Assembly: GCF_014855495.1 (NCBI RefSeq)
Contig: NZ_JACYFJ010000001.1
Location: forward strand, 992,001 to 1,056,000
Origin: Euzebyella saccharophila
GTDB taxonomy: Bacteria > Bacteroidota > Bacteroidia > Flavobacteriales > Flavobacteriaceae
DNA: 64,000 bases
Reading direction: 5' to 3'
In this document: positions 17,799 to 25,915 of the stretch, piece by piece
How positions within the stretch are numbered: position 1 is the first letter of the stretch
Layout: each line of letters starts with the position of its first letter
Program-made: the position numbers and the translations under genes
The notes under the pieces: generated by a model
The model's database searches: none
What the model saw: only the letters and a program-made list of their open reading frames with translations
What the model was told of the DNA's origin: nothing

Positions 17799-18581
17799 TT
17801 AAAAATCCTTTCTCTTTGCTTTGTAAGTTAACCACCATAAAGGGATAGCCGTCCAAATCACCAACATTACAATAGAAATTATCAAACCCGTTTGTGTACC
17901 AAAGAATTTTTTGAACACTGCTCCCGTATATCCTAATAACGCAGAAATATCCAGTTCCAATAAAATTAAAATTCTTGAAAGGTCGATCGGGTTGAACATG
18001 GTGGCGGCCAGAGAAAATGTATCCAAGGGATATTCTTTAAAGATAATGAGGGACATTAAAAACAGCCCATCGTATATCACTGCCAAGAACAACCATAGGA
18101 GTACCGCATAGCCGAAGCCCTTGATTTTATTTTCATTGGAAAGGGCTATGTTAAAGGAAAGTGCTGTAAATATAAGGGTCAAAAATGCCCCTGTGACCAA
18201 AAGCAAGGAAAAATCGAATATGGCATCACTTTTAAAAAGGCCATACATAACAAAGGGGATACCCAAACCAAGGACAAGGCTCATGGTCTGGGAACCTGCA
18301 ACCCCAAAATACTGCCCCAAAAATATGGACGACCTCCTGATGGGCTGGGCCAAAAGAAGCTCCGTAAATTCCTTGGAATTGTAATAATACATGACCCCAA
18401 AAATGGTTCCTATCAAGGGAACCAGTACAATTATGATGTTCATTAAGGTTATGACAGCTTTGGACACATCATTATTGAGAAACAATAGTACAAAACCCAA
18501 TAAAAGATAGAATAGGAAATATACATAACTCCAGCGGCTCCTAATCAGGTCAAAAAAACTGTATTTTAATATTTTAAGCAT
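17799..18581 (-). CDS. nosY: NosY, membrane subunit of the NosFY ABC transporter
   Basis: The 260-residue protein has six predicted membrane helices and an ABC-2 permease layout, including YYNSKEFTELLLAQPIRRSSIFLGQ, a family-typical coupling region. With NosF and NosD it matures the tetranuclear CuZ site of N2O reductase, probably by moving a sulfur species across the membrane. It overlaps nosF by 8 nt. Confidence 0.9.
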   Translation of the reverse strand: MLKILKYSFFDLIRSRWSYVYFLFYLLLGFVLLFLNNDVSKAVITLMNIIIVLVPLIGTIFGVMYYYNSKEFTELLLAQPIRRSSIFLGQYFGVAGSQTMSLVLGLGIPFVMYGLFKSDAIFDFSLLLVTGAFLTLIFTALSFNIALSNENKIKGFGYAVLLWLFLAVIYDGLFLMSLIIFKEYPLDTFSLAATMFNPIDLSRILILLELDISALLGYTGAVFKKFFGTQTGLIISIVMLVIWTAIPLWWLTYKAKRKDF

Positions 18582-19284
18582 GGTTCTTTGCGTTTGCTAT
18601 GGCCGCAATGGCGTGTTCTAAATCGTTCTGTCGGGTCTGTTCCTTTAATTCCGGTATACTTCCCTTAAAATAGATTTTCCCCTCTAAAATATATACAATG
18701 GTATTGGCTACCTCTGCAACAAATTGCATAATATGTGAGGTAATTAAAATAGTTTTTCCTTTTTCCTTTTCCTCACGAATCAATCCCTTAAGATGAATAA
18801 GTGAGGCAGGATCTAGTCCTGTGGTGGGTTCGTCAAGTACGATTAGGGGACAATCGAACATAAAGGTCAATACAATATTCACCTTTTGTTTGGTTCCACC
18901 GGACAAGGTGGACAATCTTTTGTCCATGAAGGGTTCCAATTGAAAGAGTGTTATTAATCGTTGCTCCTCACTGGGTTTGCGGCGTAGATCTTGGATCATA
19001 CGAATAAGTTCCCGTACTTTTAAATTACCGGGGAAATTCGCAATTTGTGGCAGATAATCAATTTGTTCACGGTACTTCCAGTTCTTTTTGATCGGGCCGC
19101 CGTTTACGGTTATAGTACCTTTTTGGGGTAACACCATCCCCAGGATACTTTTGATAAGGGTCGTCTTTCCAGAACCATTGGGGCCCAAAACCGCGAAGAT
19201 TCCGTTGGTTTCAATGTCAAGATTTATACCCGATAGAACTTTATTTTTTCCAAAGGACTTGTGTAGTTCCTTAATGTGTATCAT
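18574..19284 (-). CDS. nosF: NosF, ATPase of the NosFY transporter
   Basis: This 236-residue ABC ATPase has Walker A GPNGSGKTTL (about 34-43), signature LSGGTKQK (about 128-135), Walker B PLIVLDEPTTGLDP and the switch histidine in ITSH. It sits between nosD and nosY with overlaps of 14 and 8 nt, the standard nosDFY order. It would power the NosY channel during CuZ maturation. Confidence 0.93.
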   Translation of the reverse strand: MIHIKELHKSFGKNKVLSGINLDIETNGIFAVLGPNGSGKTTLIKSILGMVLPQKGTITVNGGPIKKNWKYREQIDYLPQIANFPGNLKVRELIRMIQDLRRKPSEEQRLITLFQLEPFMDKRLSTLSGGTKQKVNIVLTFMFDCPLIVLDEPTTGLDPASLIHLKGLIREEKEKGKTILITSHIMQFVAEVANTIVYILEGKIYFKGSIPELKEQTRQNDLEHAIAAIANAKNHA

Positions 19285-20524
19285 GTGATCTTTGTATTAG
19301 GGGGTTGGCGTCCATAAGGTTGTCTGGAGTAAAAACGGGCGATACTTTTTCCGAGAAGTCAATAATATCCATGAACAGGCTTCGTAAAAGAACGATTGTT
19401 TCTGGGGTCCTGTTCACGATATACGAAAACAGTTTGACCGGCCTATAGGGAATATCGCCTATACCGTCCTTGTCCAGGTCATACCCAGTGTAATCGCTCC
19501 AGTAGTTTTGGTCGAATTTGTTATCGTTCATTTTACTATTGTACGAAATATCAAAAGAGTTGTAAAGAAAATTATTCCTTGTAAACGTATTGGCGTAGCA
19601 AGCACCCAATACCTTTATGGCCCATCCGTTTGCAACAAAATCATTGTTGTCGTAAGTAATACGGTTGGATCCCTCTATATTGATTCCTATTGTATTTTCC
19701 TCAAAAACATTATTTACGATTTCGGCATCGTTTATTTCTTTTAGGAGCATTCCGTAAGAAGCCGTTCCCCAATTGTTCCTAAAGGTGTTCTTTATCATTT
19801 TGATGCGTTTTGAAAACATGACCGCCACTCCGGCACCATTCTCTTCAAAGGTATTACCCGTGTAAACATCGTCATTGGAGAACATAAAGTGAAGGCCATA
19901 CCTAAGATTTTTCGTACTGGTGTTACCTTTAATCGTCACGTTATCGGAAAACTCCAAATAGATTCCGTCTCGTACGCCCTGTACAATGTTCCGTTCAACC
20001 TCAACATTGTGGGAATACCAAAGTTGTATACCATTGCCCGAATTGTACTCGTCCACAGCATCACCAATAATTTTGTTGTGAAAAATCTTGCCATGATTTG
20101 ATTTTTCCAAATAAATGCCAAAAAACAACCTTTCCAAAACTACGTTCTGTATAAGGAAATGTTCGCTTTTAACCACGCGGATGGCTGCGTAATCCGTCGT
20201 ATAGCTTGTGCCCACATTTATAATGAACAGTCCGTCTATGGTAACATGGTCTGAAACTATACGGATAATCTCCCCTTTTTCCTCTCCGTCCACAATGGGA
20301 TATCCCTGTCCCAAAAGAGTCAATGGCTTATCAATAAGAATATTAAATTCTTTATAGGTTCCCTTCTTTATCAAAAGTGTATCGTGATCCATAGCTGTGG
20401 CGACCCCTTCCGATATAGTGCGAATCTCGCAGTCCGGACAGATAGGAACCGTTCTTCCAAAAGCCCGTTCCCCTAAAAGGGAGAACATGGACATGATCGT
20501 TATATAAATAAGATATGTTCTCAT
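19271..20524 (-). CDS. nosD: NosD, periplasmic beta-helix CuZ-maturation protein
   Basis: The 417-residue protein has an N-terminal signal peptide (MRTYLIYITIMSMFSLLGERAFG). Many short parallel beta-helix turns follow, such as the NVTIKGNTSTKNLRYGLH and NDAEIVNNVFEENTIGINI types, ending in GYDLDKDGIGDIPYRP, which is typical of NosD. It delivers copper or sulfur to NosZ in the periplasm together with NosFY and NosL. It follows the cupin gene after a 99-nt gap and overlaps nosF. Confidence 0.93.
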   Translation of the reverse strand: MRTYLIYITIMSMFSLLGERAFGRTVPICPDCEIRTISEGVATAMDHDTLLIKKGTYKEFNILIDKPLTLLGQGYPIVDGEEKGEIIRIVSDHVTIDGLFIINVGTSYTTDYAAIRVVKSEHFLIQNVVLERLFFGIYLEKSNHGKIFHNKIIGDAVDEYNSGNGIQLWYSHNVEVERNIVQGVRDGIYLEFSDNVTIKGNTSTKNLRYGLHFMFSNDDVYTGNTFEENGAGVAVMFSKRIKMIKNTFRNNWGTASYGMLLKEINDAEIVNNVFEENTIGINIEGSNRITYDNNDFVANGWAIKVLGACYANTFTRNNFLYNSFDISYNSKMNDNKFDQNYWSDYTGYDLDKDGIGDIPYRPVKLFSYIVNRTPETIVLLRSLFMDIIDFSEKVSPVFTPDNLMDANPLIQRSHDTH

Positions 20525-20623
20525 AATTTTACACTGTCATGGACATCTATGGCCCATAACTTTTACCGTCTATTTAAAAATTACAGAAAGGCTGTACGAG
20601 GTTAAACCCTTAAAAATGCCCAG

Positions 20624-20941
20624 TCAAGAAGGCCTTATTATCAAAAATTTGGAATTCTCAATTGCCTTTACCCAGTGTTTTTCTTCTTTTGGAAACCTAA
20701 TGGACTCCTGCCTTTCCAAAGTATATTCCAGACCTTCTATATGTAAGATAATGGAGCCTTCCAGCACTATTAGCTGGGCGTCCGTATGTGAGGTATGCTC
20801 TGGGAAAACTGTATTCTTCTCTAGGCTGATACTCAATATTTCTATGGAATTTGAATCCTTAAAACGTTTTACCTGCAAACCATTGAAAGACTGTTCTTTA
20901 ATCATATTATCTTTGGTGAGCTTTTTGGTCTCTGTATTCAT
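20624..20941 (-). CDS. Cupin-domain protein embedded in the nos operon
   Basis: The 105-residue cupin has the metal-site strand FPEHTSHTDAQLIVLEGS and a second motif RFPKEEKHWVKA that ends the barrel. It has no signal peptide. Cupins of this size usually bind a metal or small molecule. Its place between the flavin-binding protein and nosD suggests a role in N2O or NO metabolism, perhaps sensing or protection. No function can be proved from the sequence. Confidence 0.75.
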   Translation of the reverse strand: MNTETKKLTKDNMIKEQSFNGLQVKRFKDSNSIEILSISLEKNTVFPEHTSHTDAQLIVLEGSIILHIEGLEYTLERQESIRFPKEEKHWVKAIENSKFLIIRPS

Positions 20942-20947
20942 ATCCTA

Positions 20948-21418
20948 CTATTTATGAGGTTCCGTTACGGCCTTTCCCGTTATTTTGGTCAATGTGATGC
21001 TATAAACTACAGGCATATCCGTTTCTTGTAATTTGCTTGAAAATAGGCTTAAAAAATGAGGACGTTCCAGATTTTTATGTTCTATGGTATTCTGTACGCC
21101 GTCAACAAAAAGTTTTAGGCCATTTTTGGCCCGTTCTCCTGCTAGCTCCTCAAAAATACCGTGTACCTGTACCGATTTCCAACTGCGAAAAGACTCGACA
21201 TGATCTACTTGAAAAGAAACTCGGTTATATTGCCTTAACGCATGTATTCTATGTCCGTTGGATGCAAAACACAATAAACGTTTGTTGTTCTTATCGAAAA
21301 AATACGTTGAAGGCACCACATGTGGCTCATTCTCATATATGTATGCAAGACGACCCACATAGTTCTCCTCCAAGAGACCAGTACACTTTATATGCTCCAA
21401 ATCTGATATCATTCCCAT
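20948..21418 (-). CDS. Pyridoxamine 5'-phosphate oxidase-like flavin/FMN-binding protein
   Basis: The protein (about 156 residues) has a split-barrel flavin-binding layout: NYVGRLAYIYENEPHVVPSTY, then CFASNGHRIHALRQYNRVSFQVD and SVQVHGIFEEL. These are features of PNPOx_2-type proteins. It lies 3 nt downstream of the nosL stop, so it is part of the nos operon. A role in reducing a reactive nitrogen or heme species is possible but unproved. ATG at 21418 is preferred to a GTG at 21424. Confidence 0.75.
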   Translation of the reverse strand: MGMISDLEHIKCTGLLEENYVGRLAYIYENEPHVVPSTYFFDKNNKRLLCFASNGHRIHALRQYNRVSFQVDHVESFRSWKSVQVHGIFEELAGERAKNGLKLFVDGVQNTIEHKNLERPHFLSLFSSKLQETDMPVVYSITLTKITGKAVTEPHK

Positions 21419-21420
21419 AA

Positions 21421-21855
21421 TCACTGATTAAACCGTGTATTAATTTCCGTCCAGCTGAAAAGTTCCCCGCCGTGTTCGACTTGCACCTTCTTGGCGGCTT
21501 CCTCCGTGGCAAAGGCACTCAGATATTCCCCCATAGGACTTGGAATGTTCCTACTTATCAAAAAAGTAGCCTTGGTAGCATCTATCATGTTGCCTGGGTC
21601 GTTATAGTCGTTTACCAAAAAAAGGTCTACCGTTTCTGGATATATTTCCTTTAAATGGTTCAACATACATTCAGTAGCGTCAAAGGCGTAGGTTCTTCCC
21701 TTTTTGGTCATAAATTGAGAGGCATGTTGTTTGTCCACAATGGTCATTTTACAGTAATGACATCCCTCAGACCCATATTCCAGTGATTTTGGAGTTCTAG
21801 AACACCCCAAAATTATACCAAAAAAGAAAATGGAGGTTATAATGTTCTTTTTCAT
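21421..21855 (-). CDS. nosL: NosL, copper chaperone lipoprotein for N2O reductase
   Basis: From ATG at 21855 the protein has a lipoprotein signal (lipobox ILGC, Cys18). It contains GCHYCKMTIVDKQHASQF, with Cys32, Cys35 and Met37 as likely Cu(I) ligands. Its Cys-rich N-terminus and DATECMLNHL region match NosL. It supplies Cu(I) to apo-NosZ. The ATG overlaps the previous stop as ATGA (4 nt), indicating coupled translation. Confidence 0.92.
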   Translation of the reverse strand: MKKNIITSIFFFGIILGCSRTPKSLEYGSEGCHYCKMTIVDKQHASQFMTKKGRTYAFDATECMLNHLKEIYPETVDLFLVNDYNDPGNMIDATKATFLISRNIPSPMGEYLSAFATEEAAKKVQVEHGGELFSWTEINTRFNQ

Positions 21856-22496
21856 TGAGTTGCGTACTTTTTCGTTAGTGAAGTGTCGCTTTTCGGAGCC
21901 TTTTTCCAGCCAATGTAAAAGGCTGCCAGGGTAAGGCACATACCTATAAACATGGCCCAAGCACCTGCGGCTGGAAGTGAGGTAACATCAAAGTTCAACA
22001 TCTTAGCATGTCCAAAAAGTGGGGGTTTGTAGCTCATGGGCGTACCGTCTGGATTGGCCAATTTCATAATGGCATTTGGGTCCAAATTTGTACCGTAATC
22101 CACCATCCAGGCATTAAAGTCGTACATTCCCATAACACCCAATATGCTCATCAGGACAAACCAGCCCAGAAACCATATGTAGCTTATTTTTCCGGCAAAC
22201 CCTAAAATCCCGATCAACACACCTAAGCCTACCATAATACCTATGACTATAGGGAAGGTGCCAAATTCCCACATTTCCTCTGGTTTTGGTAGCTTTCGCA
22301 TGCCTATATAATGGTTCAGGCCATCAATATTCTGTATATCGAACTCGTTCGCTCCCTTAATACCATCAATATAGATGTCCATACCCAAGGGTTCTGGATA
22401 TTGGGGCGCACCCAACATAATATTCCAAAGAGGGAAAAAATAAAGCCCCAATAGGAATAATGGTCCTATAATCATTAGTATACTTGCTCTTTTCAT
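21852..22496 (-). CDS. nosZ-adjacent membrane protein (possible NosB counterpart)
   Basis: A 214-residue protein with an N-terminal signal/TM helix, a periplasmic loop (QYPEPLGMDIYIDGIKGA), and at least three further helices. It sits between nosZ and nosL, the position at which clade II nos clusters carry nosB, a membrane protein of unknown role. I infer this correspondence from position and topology, not from recognised motifs. Electron transfer to NosZ or assembly are possible roles. The gene is downstream of a strong hairpin that may limit its transcription relative to nosZ. Confidence 0.6.
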   Translation of the reverse strand: MKRASILMIIGPLFLLGLYFFPLWNIMLGAPQYPEPLGMDIYIDGIKGANEFDIQNIDGLNHYIGMRKLPKPEEMWEFGTFPIVIGIMVGLGVLIGILGFAGKISYIWFLGWFVLMSILGVMGMYDFNAWMVDYGTNLDPNAIMKLANPDGTPMSYKPPLFGHAKMLNFDVTSLPAAGAWAMFIGMCLTLAAFYIGWKKAPKSDTSLTKKYATQ

Positions 22497-22541
22497 CGTA
22501 TGTCTTAATTAATTTAAATCCGTTCCCTAAAATTGGAATAA

Positions 22542-22582
22542 AAGATAGCGGGCGGATAGGTCTATGCACGGCCCGCTATCTT
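22542..22582 (-). other. 12 bp perfect hairpin between nosZ and the downstream nos genes
   Basis: On the minus strand AAGATAGCGGGC pairs with GCCCGCTATCTT around a 17-nt loop and is followed by TTTATT. It lies 20 nt behind the nosZ stop and 46 nt before the next start. It may attenuate transcription or protect the 3' end of a nosZ mRNA, so that NosZ is made in excess over its maturation factors. Confidence 0.6.
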
Positions 22583-22602
22583 AACCAACCAACTAAATAA
22601 GG

Positions 22603-24564
22603 TTACTCTCCCAGAGTATAAGTCAAGGGAACATCAGAATCTGCAGGGGAAACCCTAACATATCCTTGCATTTCTTGGTGAAGGGCAGAACAGAAATCCG
22701 TACAATAGAACGGCCATACGCCTACCTTTTTGGGTTCCCAGAGCGATGTTTTGGTCTGTCCGGGCATAATAAGCAGTTCAGAGGTATTCTGCCCGATCAT
22801 GGCAAATCCATGGGGCACATCGAAATCCTGCTCGTGATTGGTGATATGGAAGTATACCTTATCACCCACTTTTATACCTTCTATATTGTCTGGGGTAAAG
22901 TGACTTCTAATGGTGGACATATACACATGTACCTCTTTGCCCTCGCGAACCACTTTGGCCTGATCCGGACTGGTAACCGCAAACGGGTGCTTATTGTCAT
23001 CAAGTCTATATATTTTTTTGGATTTTGGAGCCAATAGCTCTGCAGGAATACCGGCAGCGTAATGTGGTTCTCCATGCGTAGGAAAATCATAGATCAGCTC
23101 CATCTTATCGCCAGAAATATCATATAATTGCGCCGAGTGTTCCATCTCCGGACCAGTAGGTAGGTATCTGTCCTTGGTAATCTTGTTCATGGCAACAACA
23201 TACTTGCCAAAAGGCTTTCTTGAGTTGCCCCCAGGAATCATTAAATGACCCACCGAATAGAAGGTAGGCTGCCTGTCCAAAACTTCCCAAGTCCCCAGTT
23301 TCCATTTTACTACTTCAGAGGAGATAAAAAAGGTAGTATATGCATTTCCTTTGTCATCAAACTCCGTATGTAAGGGCCCTAGTCCACCGCTTTTTACGGT
23401 CCCCGCCAATACATCCTCAAACTTAAGGATAGGTATTCCATAAGCTTCCCCATCAAATTTTTTGCCTTCAATGGCCGCAATCATCTTATCGAACGAATGT
23501 ATGGTAAGGTCCGCGGACAATTTTCCGTTTCCAATAATGTACTGTCCGGATGGATCTACGTCACAACCATGGGGAGACTTGGGGGTGGGCAGGAAGAAGA
23601 CGGCCCCGGGTACTTTTGTAGGGTCTACGGTAATTACTTCCTTCTTCATTGTGGAAGTAGCACTGTGTGTATGTTCATCGTATACGTTGTGGGCATATTC
23701 GGTGGCCATTTTGGTTCCTCCACCATTCTTAACGTATTCCGCTATCATCTTCCAATTGACCGCAGCGATGAAATCCTTATCGTTTTGGGATGAGTTTACC
23801 TCCATAAGTGAATTGGCCTCCTCTGTATTATAGGTAGTAAAAAAGAACCAACCGTGCGATTTGCCCCGTCCTGGGTGGGAAAGGTCATAGTTGAACCCTG
23901 GCATCATCATTTGAAAATCTAAATTCAGCCTACCTGTATCGGGTGCTATACTTATAAAGGAAAGTGCACCCTTGAAGTTGCCCTTGTACTCGTTAATGGG
24001 CATATCGCGCTGGGGAACGGGAACCGAAAAACGTGTTCCAGCAACCACATACTCCGTATTCTCCGTAATGAAAGAAGAACTATGGTTCCCTGCACTATTG
24101 GGCAATTCTATAATTTCCTCGGTCTCAAAGGTCGAAAGGCTTACCCTGGCTATTCTTGGTGTGTTGTTACCGTTGATGAAAATCCATCTTCCGTCCAACT
24201 CACCGTTGGTCTGGGAAATGTCAGGGTGGTGGGCATCGTCCCAAGGTACAAAGCCAAAGGAAGTGTTCAACATTGGTTTTGTTTCTTCGGAGTATCCGTA
24301 CCCTGATGTTGGGAATTGTGAAAATACTGGTATTTCCTTGAAAAGCCGGCCCGATGGTAATCCATATACCGTAATGTTACCGCTATATCCACCGGACATA
24401 AACGCATAAAACTCATCTTGCTCACCGGGAGCAACATATACCTTTTCGGCATTATTGGACGCAAGGGCACTATTGGAACCGCCATTTCCGTTCTGATTGC
24501 CGCAACTGGTCAACAGCAACGCCGATACCATTAATGCGGATATAAAATAATTGTACTTTTTCAT
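22603..24564 (-). CDS. nosZ: NosZ, clade II (Sec-type) nitrous oxide reductase
   Basis: The 653-residue protein reduces N2O to N2. It has a Sec/lipoprotein signal (lipobox LLTSC, Cys21) rather than a twin-arginine signal, a mark of clade II. By family alignment from memory, the seven CuZ histidines are His112, His113 (DDAHHPD), His161, His332, His399 (GPLHTEF), His476 and His501. The CuA site in the cupredoxin domain comprises His585 (FDVPHGF), Cys621, Cys625, His629 and Met632 (CTDFCSALHQEM). All catalytic ligands are present, so the enzyme should work. It follows the cytochrome and fasciclin genes and leads the maturation genes. Confidence 0.96.
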   Translation of the reverse strand: MKKYNYFISALMVSALLLTSCGNQNGNGGSNSALASNNAEKVYVAPGEQDEFYAFMSGGYSGNITVYGLPSGRLFKEIPVFSQFPTSGYGYSEETKPMLNTSFGFVPWDDAHHPDISQTNGELDGRWIFINGNNTPRIARVSLSTFETEEIIELPNSAGNHSSSFITENTEYVVAGTRFSVPVPQRDMPINEYKGNFKGALSFISIAPDTGRLNLDFQMMMPGFNYDLSHPGRGKSHGWFFFTTYNTEEANSLMEVNSSQNDKDFIAAVNWKMIAEYVKNGGGTKMATEYAHNVYDEHTHSATSTMKKEVITVDPTKVPGAVFFLPTPKSPHGCDVDPSGQYIIGNGKLSADLTIHSFDKMIAAIEGKKFDGEAYGIPILKFEDVLAGTVKSGGLGPLHTEFDDKGNAYTTFFISSEVVKWKLGTWEVLDRQPTFYSVGHLMIPGGNSRKPFGKYVVAMNKITKDRYLPTGPEMEHSAQLYDISGDKMELIYDFPTHGEPHYAAGIPAELLAPKSKKIYRLDDNKHPFAVTSPDQAKVVREGKEVHVYMSTIRSHFTPDNIEGIKVGDKVYFHITNHEQDFDVPHGFAMIGQNTSELLIMPGQTKTSLWEPKKVGVWPFYCTDFCSALHQEMQGYVRVSPADSDVPLTYTLGE

Positions 24565-24598
24565 TTGACTTTCTATTTTAATTGTTTGTTCTAATTGT

Positions 24599-25183
24599 TT
24601 ATTGGTTTGGGGGAAGAATTACTTTATCCACTACATGAACTATCCCATTTCCGGCTGGAATACTCGCAATAATCTTGGCACCTCCAACGTAGACGTCATC
24701 GCCTCTTACCTCAACTGTAGTATTTTGATCGTTTGCTTGGCCTAGTTTCTTGAATTTTTTAAGAAACCCTTTATCATAGTTTCCAGCGGTCACATGGTGT
24801 TTTAGAATATTGGCCAAAGCGTCTTTATTCTCAGGTTTCAACAATTCTTCTACGGTACCTGCCGGTAAGGCGTCAAAAGCGGCATTGGTGGGTGCAAAGA
24901 CCATTAACGGCCCTGCATTGACCAATGCGTTCTCCAAGCTTGCTGCTTGAACCGCGGCAACCAAGGTTGTATGATCCGATGAACCAATGGCAATCTGTAA
25001 TACATTAGGCTTTGATACATCATCTTCGATAAAGGCCTGCCCTTGTTTTTCGGTATTAGTAACTTCACTTGTTGCAGCGGGTGTATTACTTTTTTCTGGT
25101 TTGGCCTCATTTTTACAACTGCAAATCAAAAACAGCATTAAAAACGAGCCGACAACTAGTTTAAAATTGGTGGTTGTTCTCAT
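24599..25183 (-). CDS. Fasciclin-domain lipoprotein in the nos operon
   Basis: The 194-residue protein has a lipoprotein signal (lipobox LICSC, Cys23), a short charged linker and one fasciclin (FAS1) domain with the two hallmark motifs FAPTNAAF and GIVHVVDKVIL. It sits 12 nt after the cytochrome c gene and before nosZ. FAS1 lipoproteins occur in flavobacterial nos clusters; their role there is not established. It could act as an outer-surface or periplasmic scaffold. Confidence 0.9.
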   Translation of the reverse strand: MRTTTNFKLVVGSFLMLFLICSCKNEAKPEKSNTPAATSEVTNTEKQGQAFIEDDVSKPNVLQIAIGSSDHTTLVAAVQAASLENALVNAGPLMVFAPTNAAFDALPAGTVEELLKPENKDALANILKHHVTAGNYDKGFLKKFKKLGQANDQNTTVEVRGDDVYVGGAKIIASIPAGNGIVHVVDKVILPPNQ

Positions 25184-25195
25184 AATTATTTGAAT

Positions 25196-25699
25196 TTATA
25201 ATGTTCTAAAATATTCAAGGATCGACCGGGTCTCCTCCACGGTCAAATTCTGGTTGGCCATAGCCGCACCGTTAAATTCTATCAACAAATCTTTGGCACA
25301 GCGATCTTGTTCGGTCATCAACTTAGGGTCCAATATCATGTTCATGATCCATTCAGGGCTTCTACGCTCTAGGATTCCTTTTGGAGAGGGCCCTATAAAA
25401 CGTTTGTCCAACTTATGGCAGGCCGTACAGTTGGTCTTAAAGATTGCTTCTCCTGCTGCTGCCATTTCCATATTGATGACAGGGTCTAGTGTAATTTCTT
25501 TGATCTGCCCTACACCTTTATCTTCAAGCGTAATACGTTGTGAAGCGGGCACCTCGTTGTTAGGTTCTGGTGTTTCTGCTATCGTTTCTGTAGACTTTTT
25601 TCGATCCACATTAAAAGTCTCTTTCTTTTCCTCTTTACCTCCACAAGACAGTAATAGAAAGGAAATCACTAATCCGGTTACAAATGTTTTTGTATTCAT
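25196..25699 (-). CDS. Monoheme cytochrome c lipoprotein, likely electron donor to NosZ
   Basis: The 167-residue protein has a lipoprotein signal (Cys19), a charged linker and one class I cytochrome c domain with CTACH at 91-95. It ends with FRTL helices typical of the fold; Met121, Met128 or Met147 could be the axial ligand. As the first gene of the nos operon it is the likely direct donor of electrons to the CuA site of NosZ. Confidence 0.9.
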   Translation of the reverse strand: MNTKTFVTGLVISFLLLSCGGKEEKKETFNVDRKKSTETIAETPEPNNEVPASQRITLEDKGVGQIKEITLDPVINMEMAAAGEAIFKTNCTACHKLDKRFIGPSPKGILERRSPEWIMNMILDPKLMTEQDRCAKDLLIEFNGAAMANQNLTVEETRSILEYFRTL

Positions 25700-25819
25700 A
25701 TTTCAAAATTTAGGTTGTTGTCTTGAAAGTTCCCGTTAGGTGTCTTTAATGGCGAAAAAGAATGTATTTGTTTACCCATTTAATTTCCGTTTCAGGTACT
25801 TTATTATTGTTTTATGACT

Positions 25820-25827
25820 CAAAATTA
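25820..25827 (-). promoter_or_regulatory. -7 box for the nos operon
   Basis: CAAAATTA on the plus strand is TAATTTTG on the minus strand, matching TAnnTTTG. Transcription would start near 25816, giving a leader of about 115 nt before the cytochrome gene. No clear -33 TTTG is present 19 nt upstream, which fits an activator-dependent promoter. Confidence 0.5.
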
Positions 25828-25849
25828 GTGGTAAGGCCAGCCATTAAAC

Positions 25850-25863
25850 ATGATATTTATCAT
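25850..25863. promoter_or_regulatory. Fnr/Crp-like palindrome between the nos operon and the Rrf2 gene
   Basis: ATGATATTTATCAT has perfect 6-bp arms and a TT centre. It contains the Fnr-type core TGAT-N4-ATCA. Its centre lies about 40-42 bp upstream of the predicted nos start near 25816, the usual place for a class II activator. It also lies upstream of the -7 box of the Rrf2 gene, so one protein could act on both. An Rrf2 operator is the alternative. Confidence 0.45.
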
Positions 25864-25891
25864 AAAGAGGATAAAAAAGTCTTTTAATCTT

Positions 25892-25899
25892 TATATTTG
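25892..25899 (+). promoter_or_regulatory. -7 box for the Rrf2 regulator
   Basis: TATATTTG matches TAnnTTTG. The implied start near 25905 leaves a very short leader before ATG at 25916. Confidence 0.5.
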
Positions 25900-25915
25900 T
25901 AAAAAACGAATAAAT

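Noticed and set aside
22666-24409. Plus-strand ORFs opposite nosZ
   Set aside because: Antisense frames of the nosZ gene; no family resemblance, while nosZ has all ligands on the other strand.
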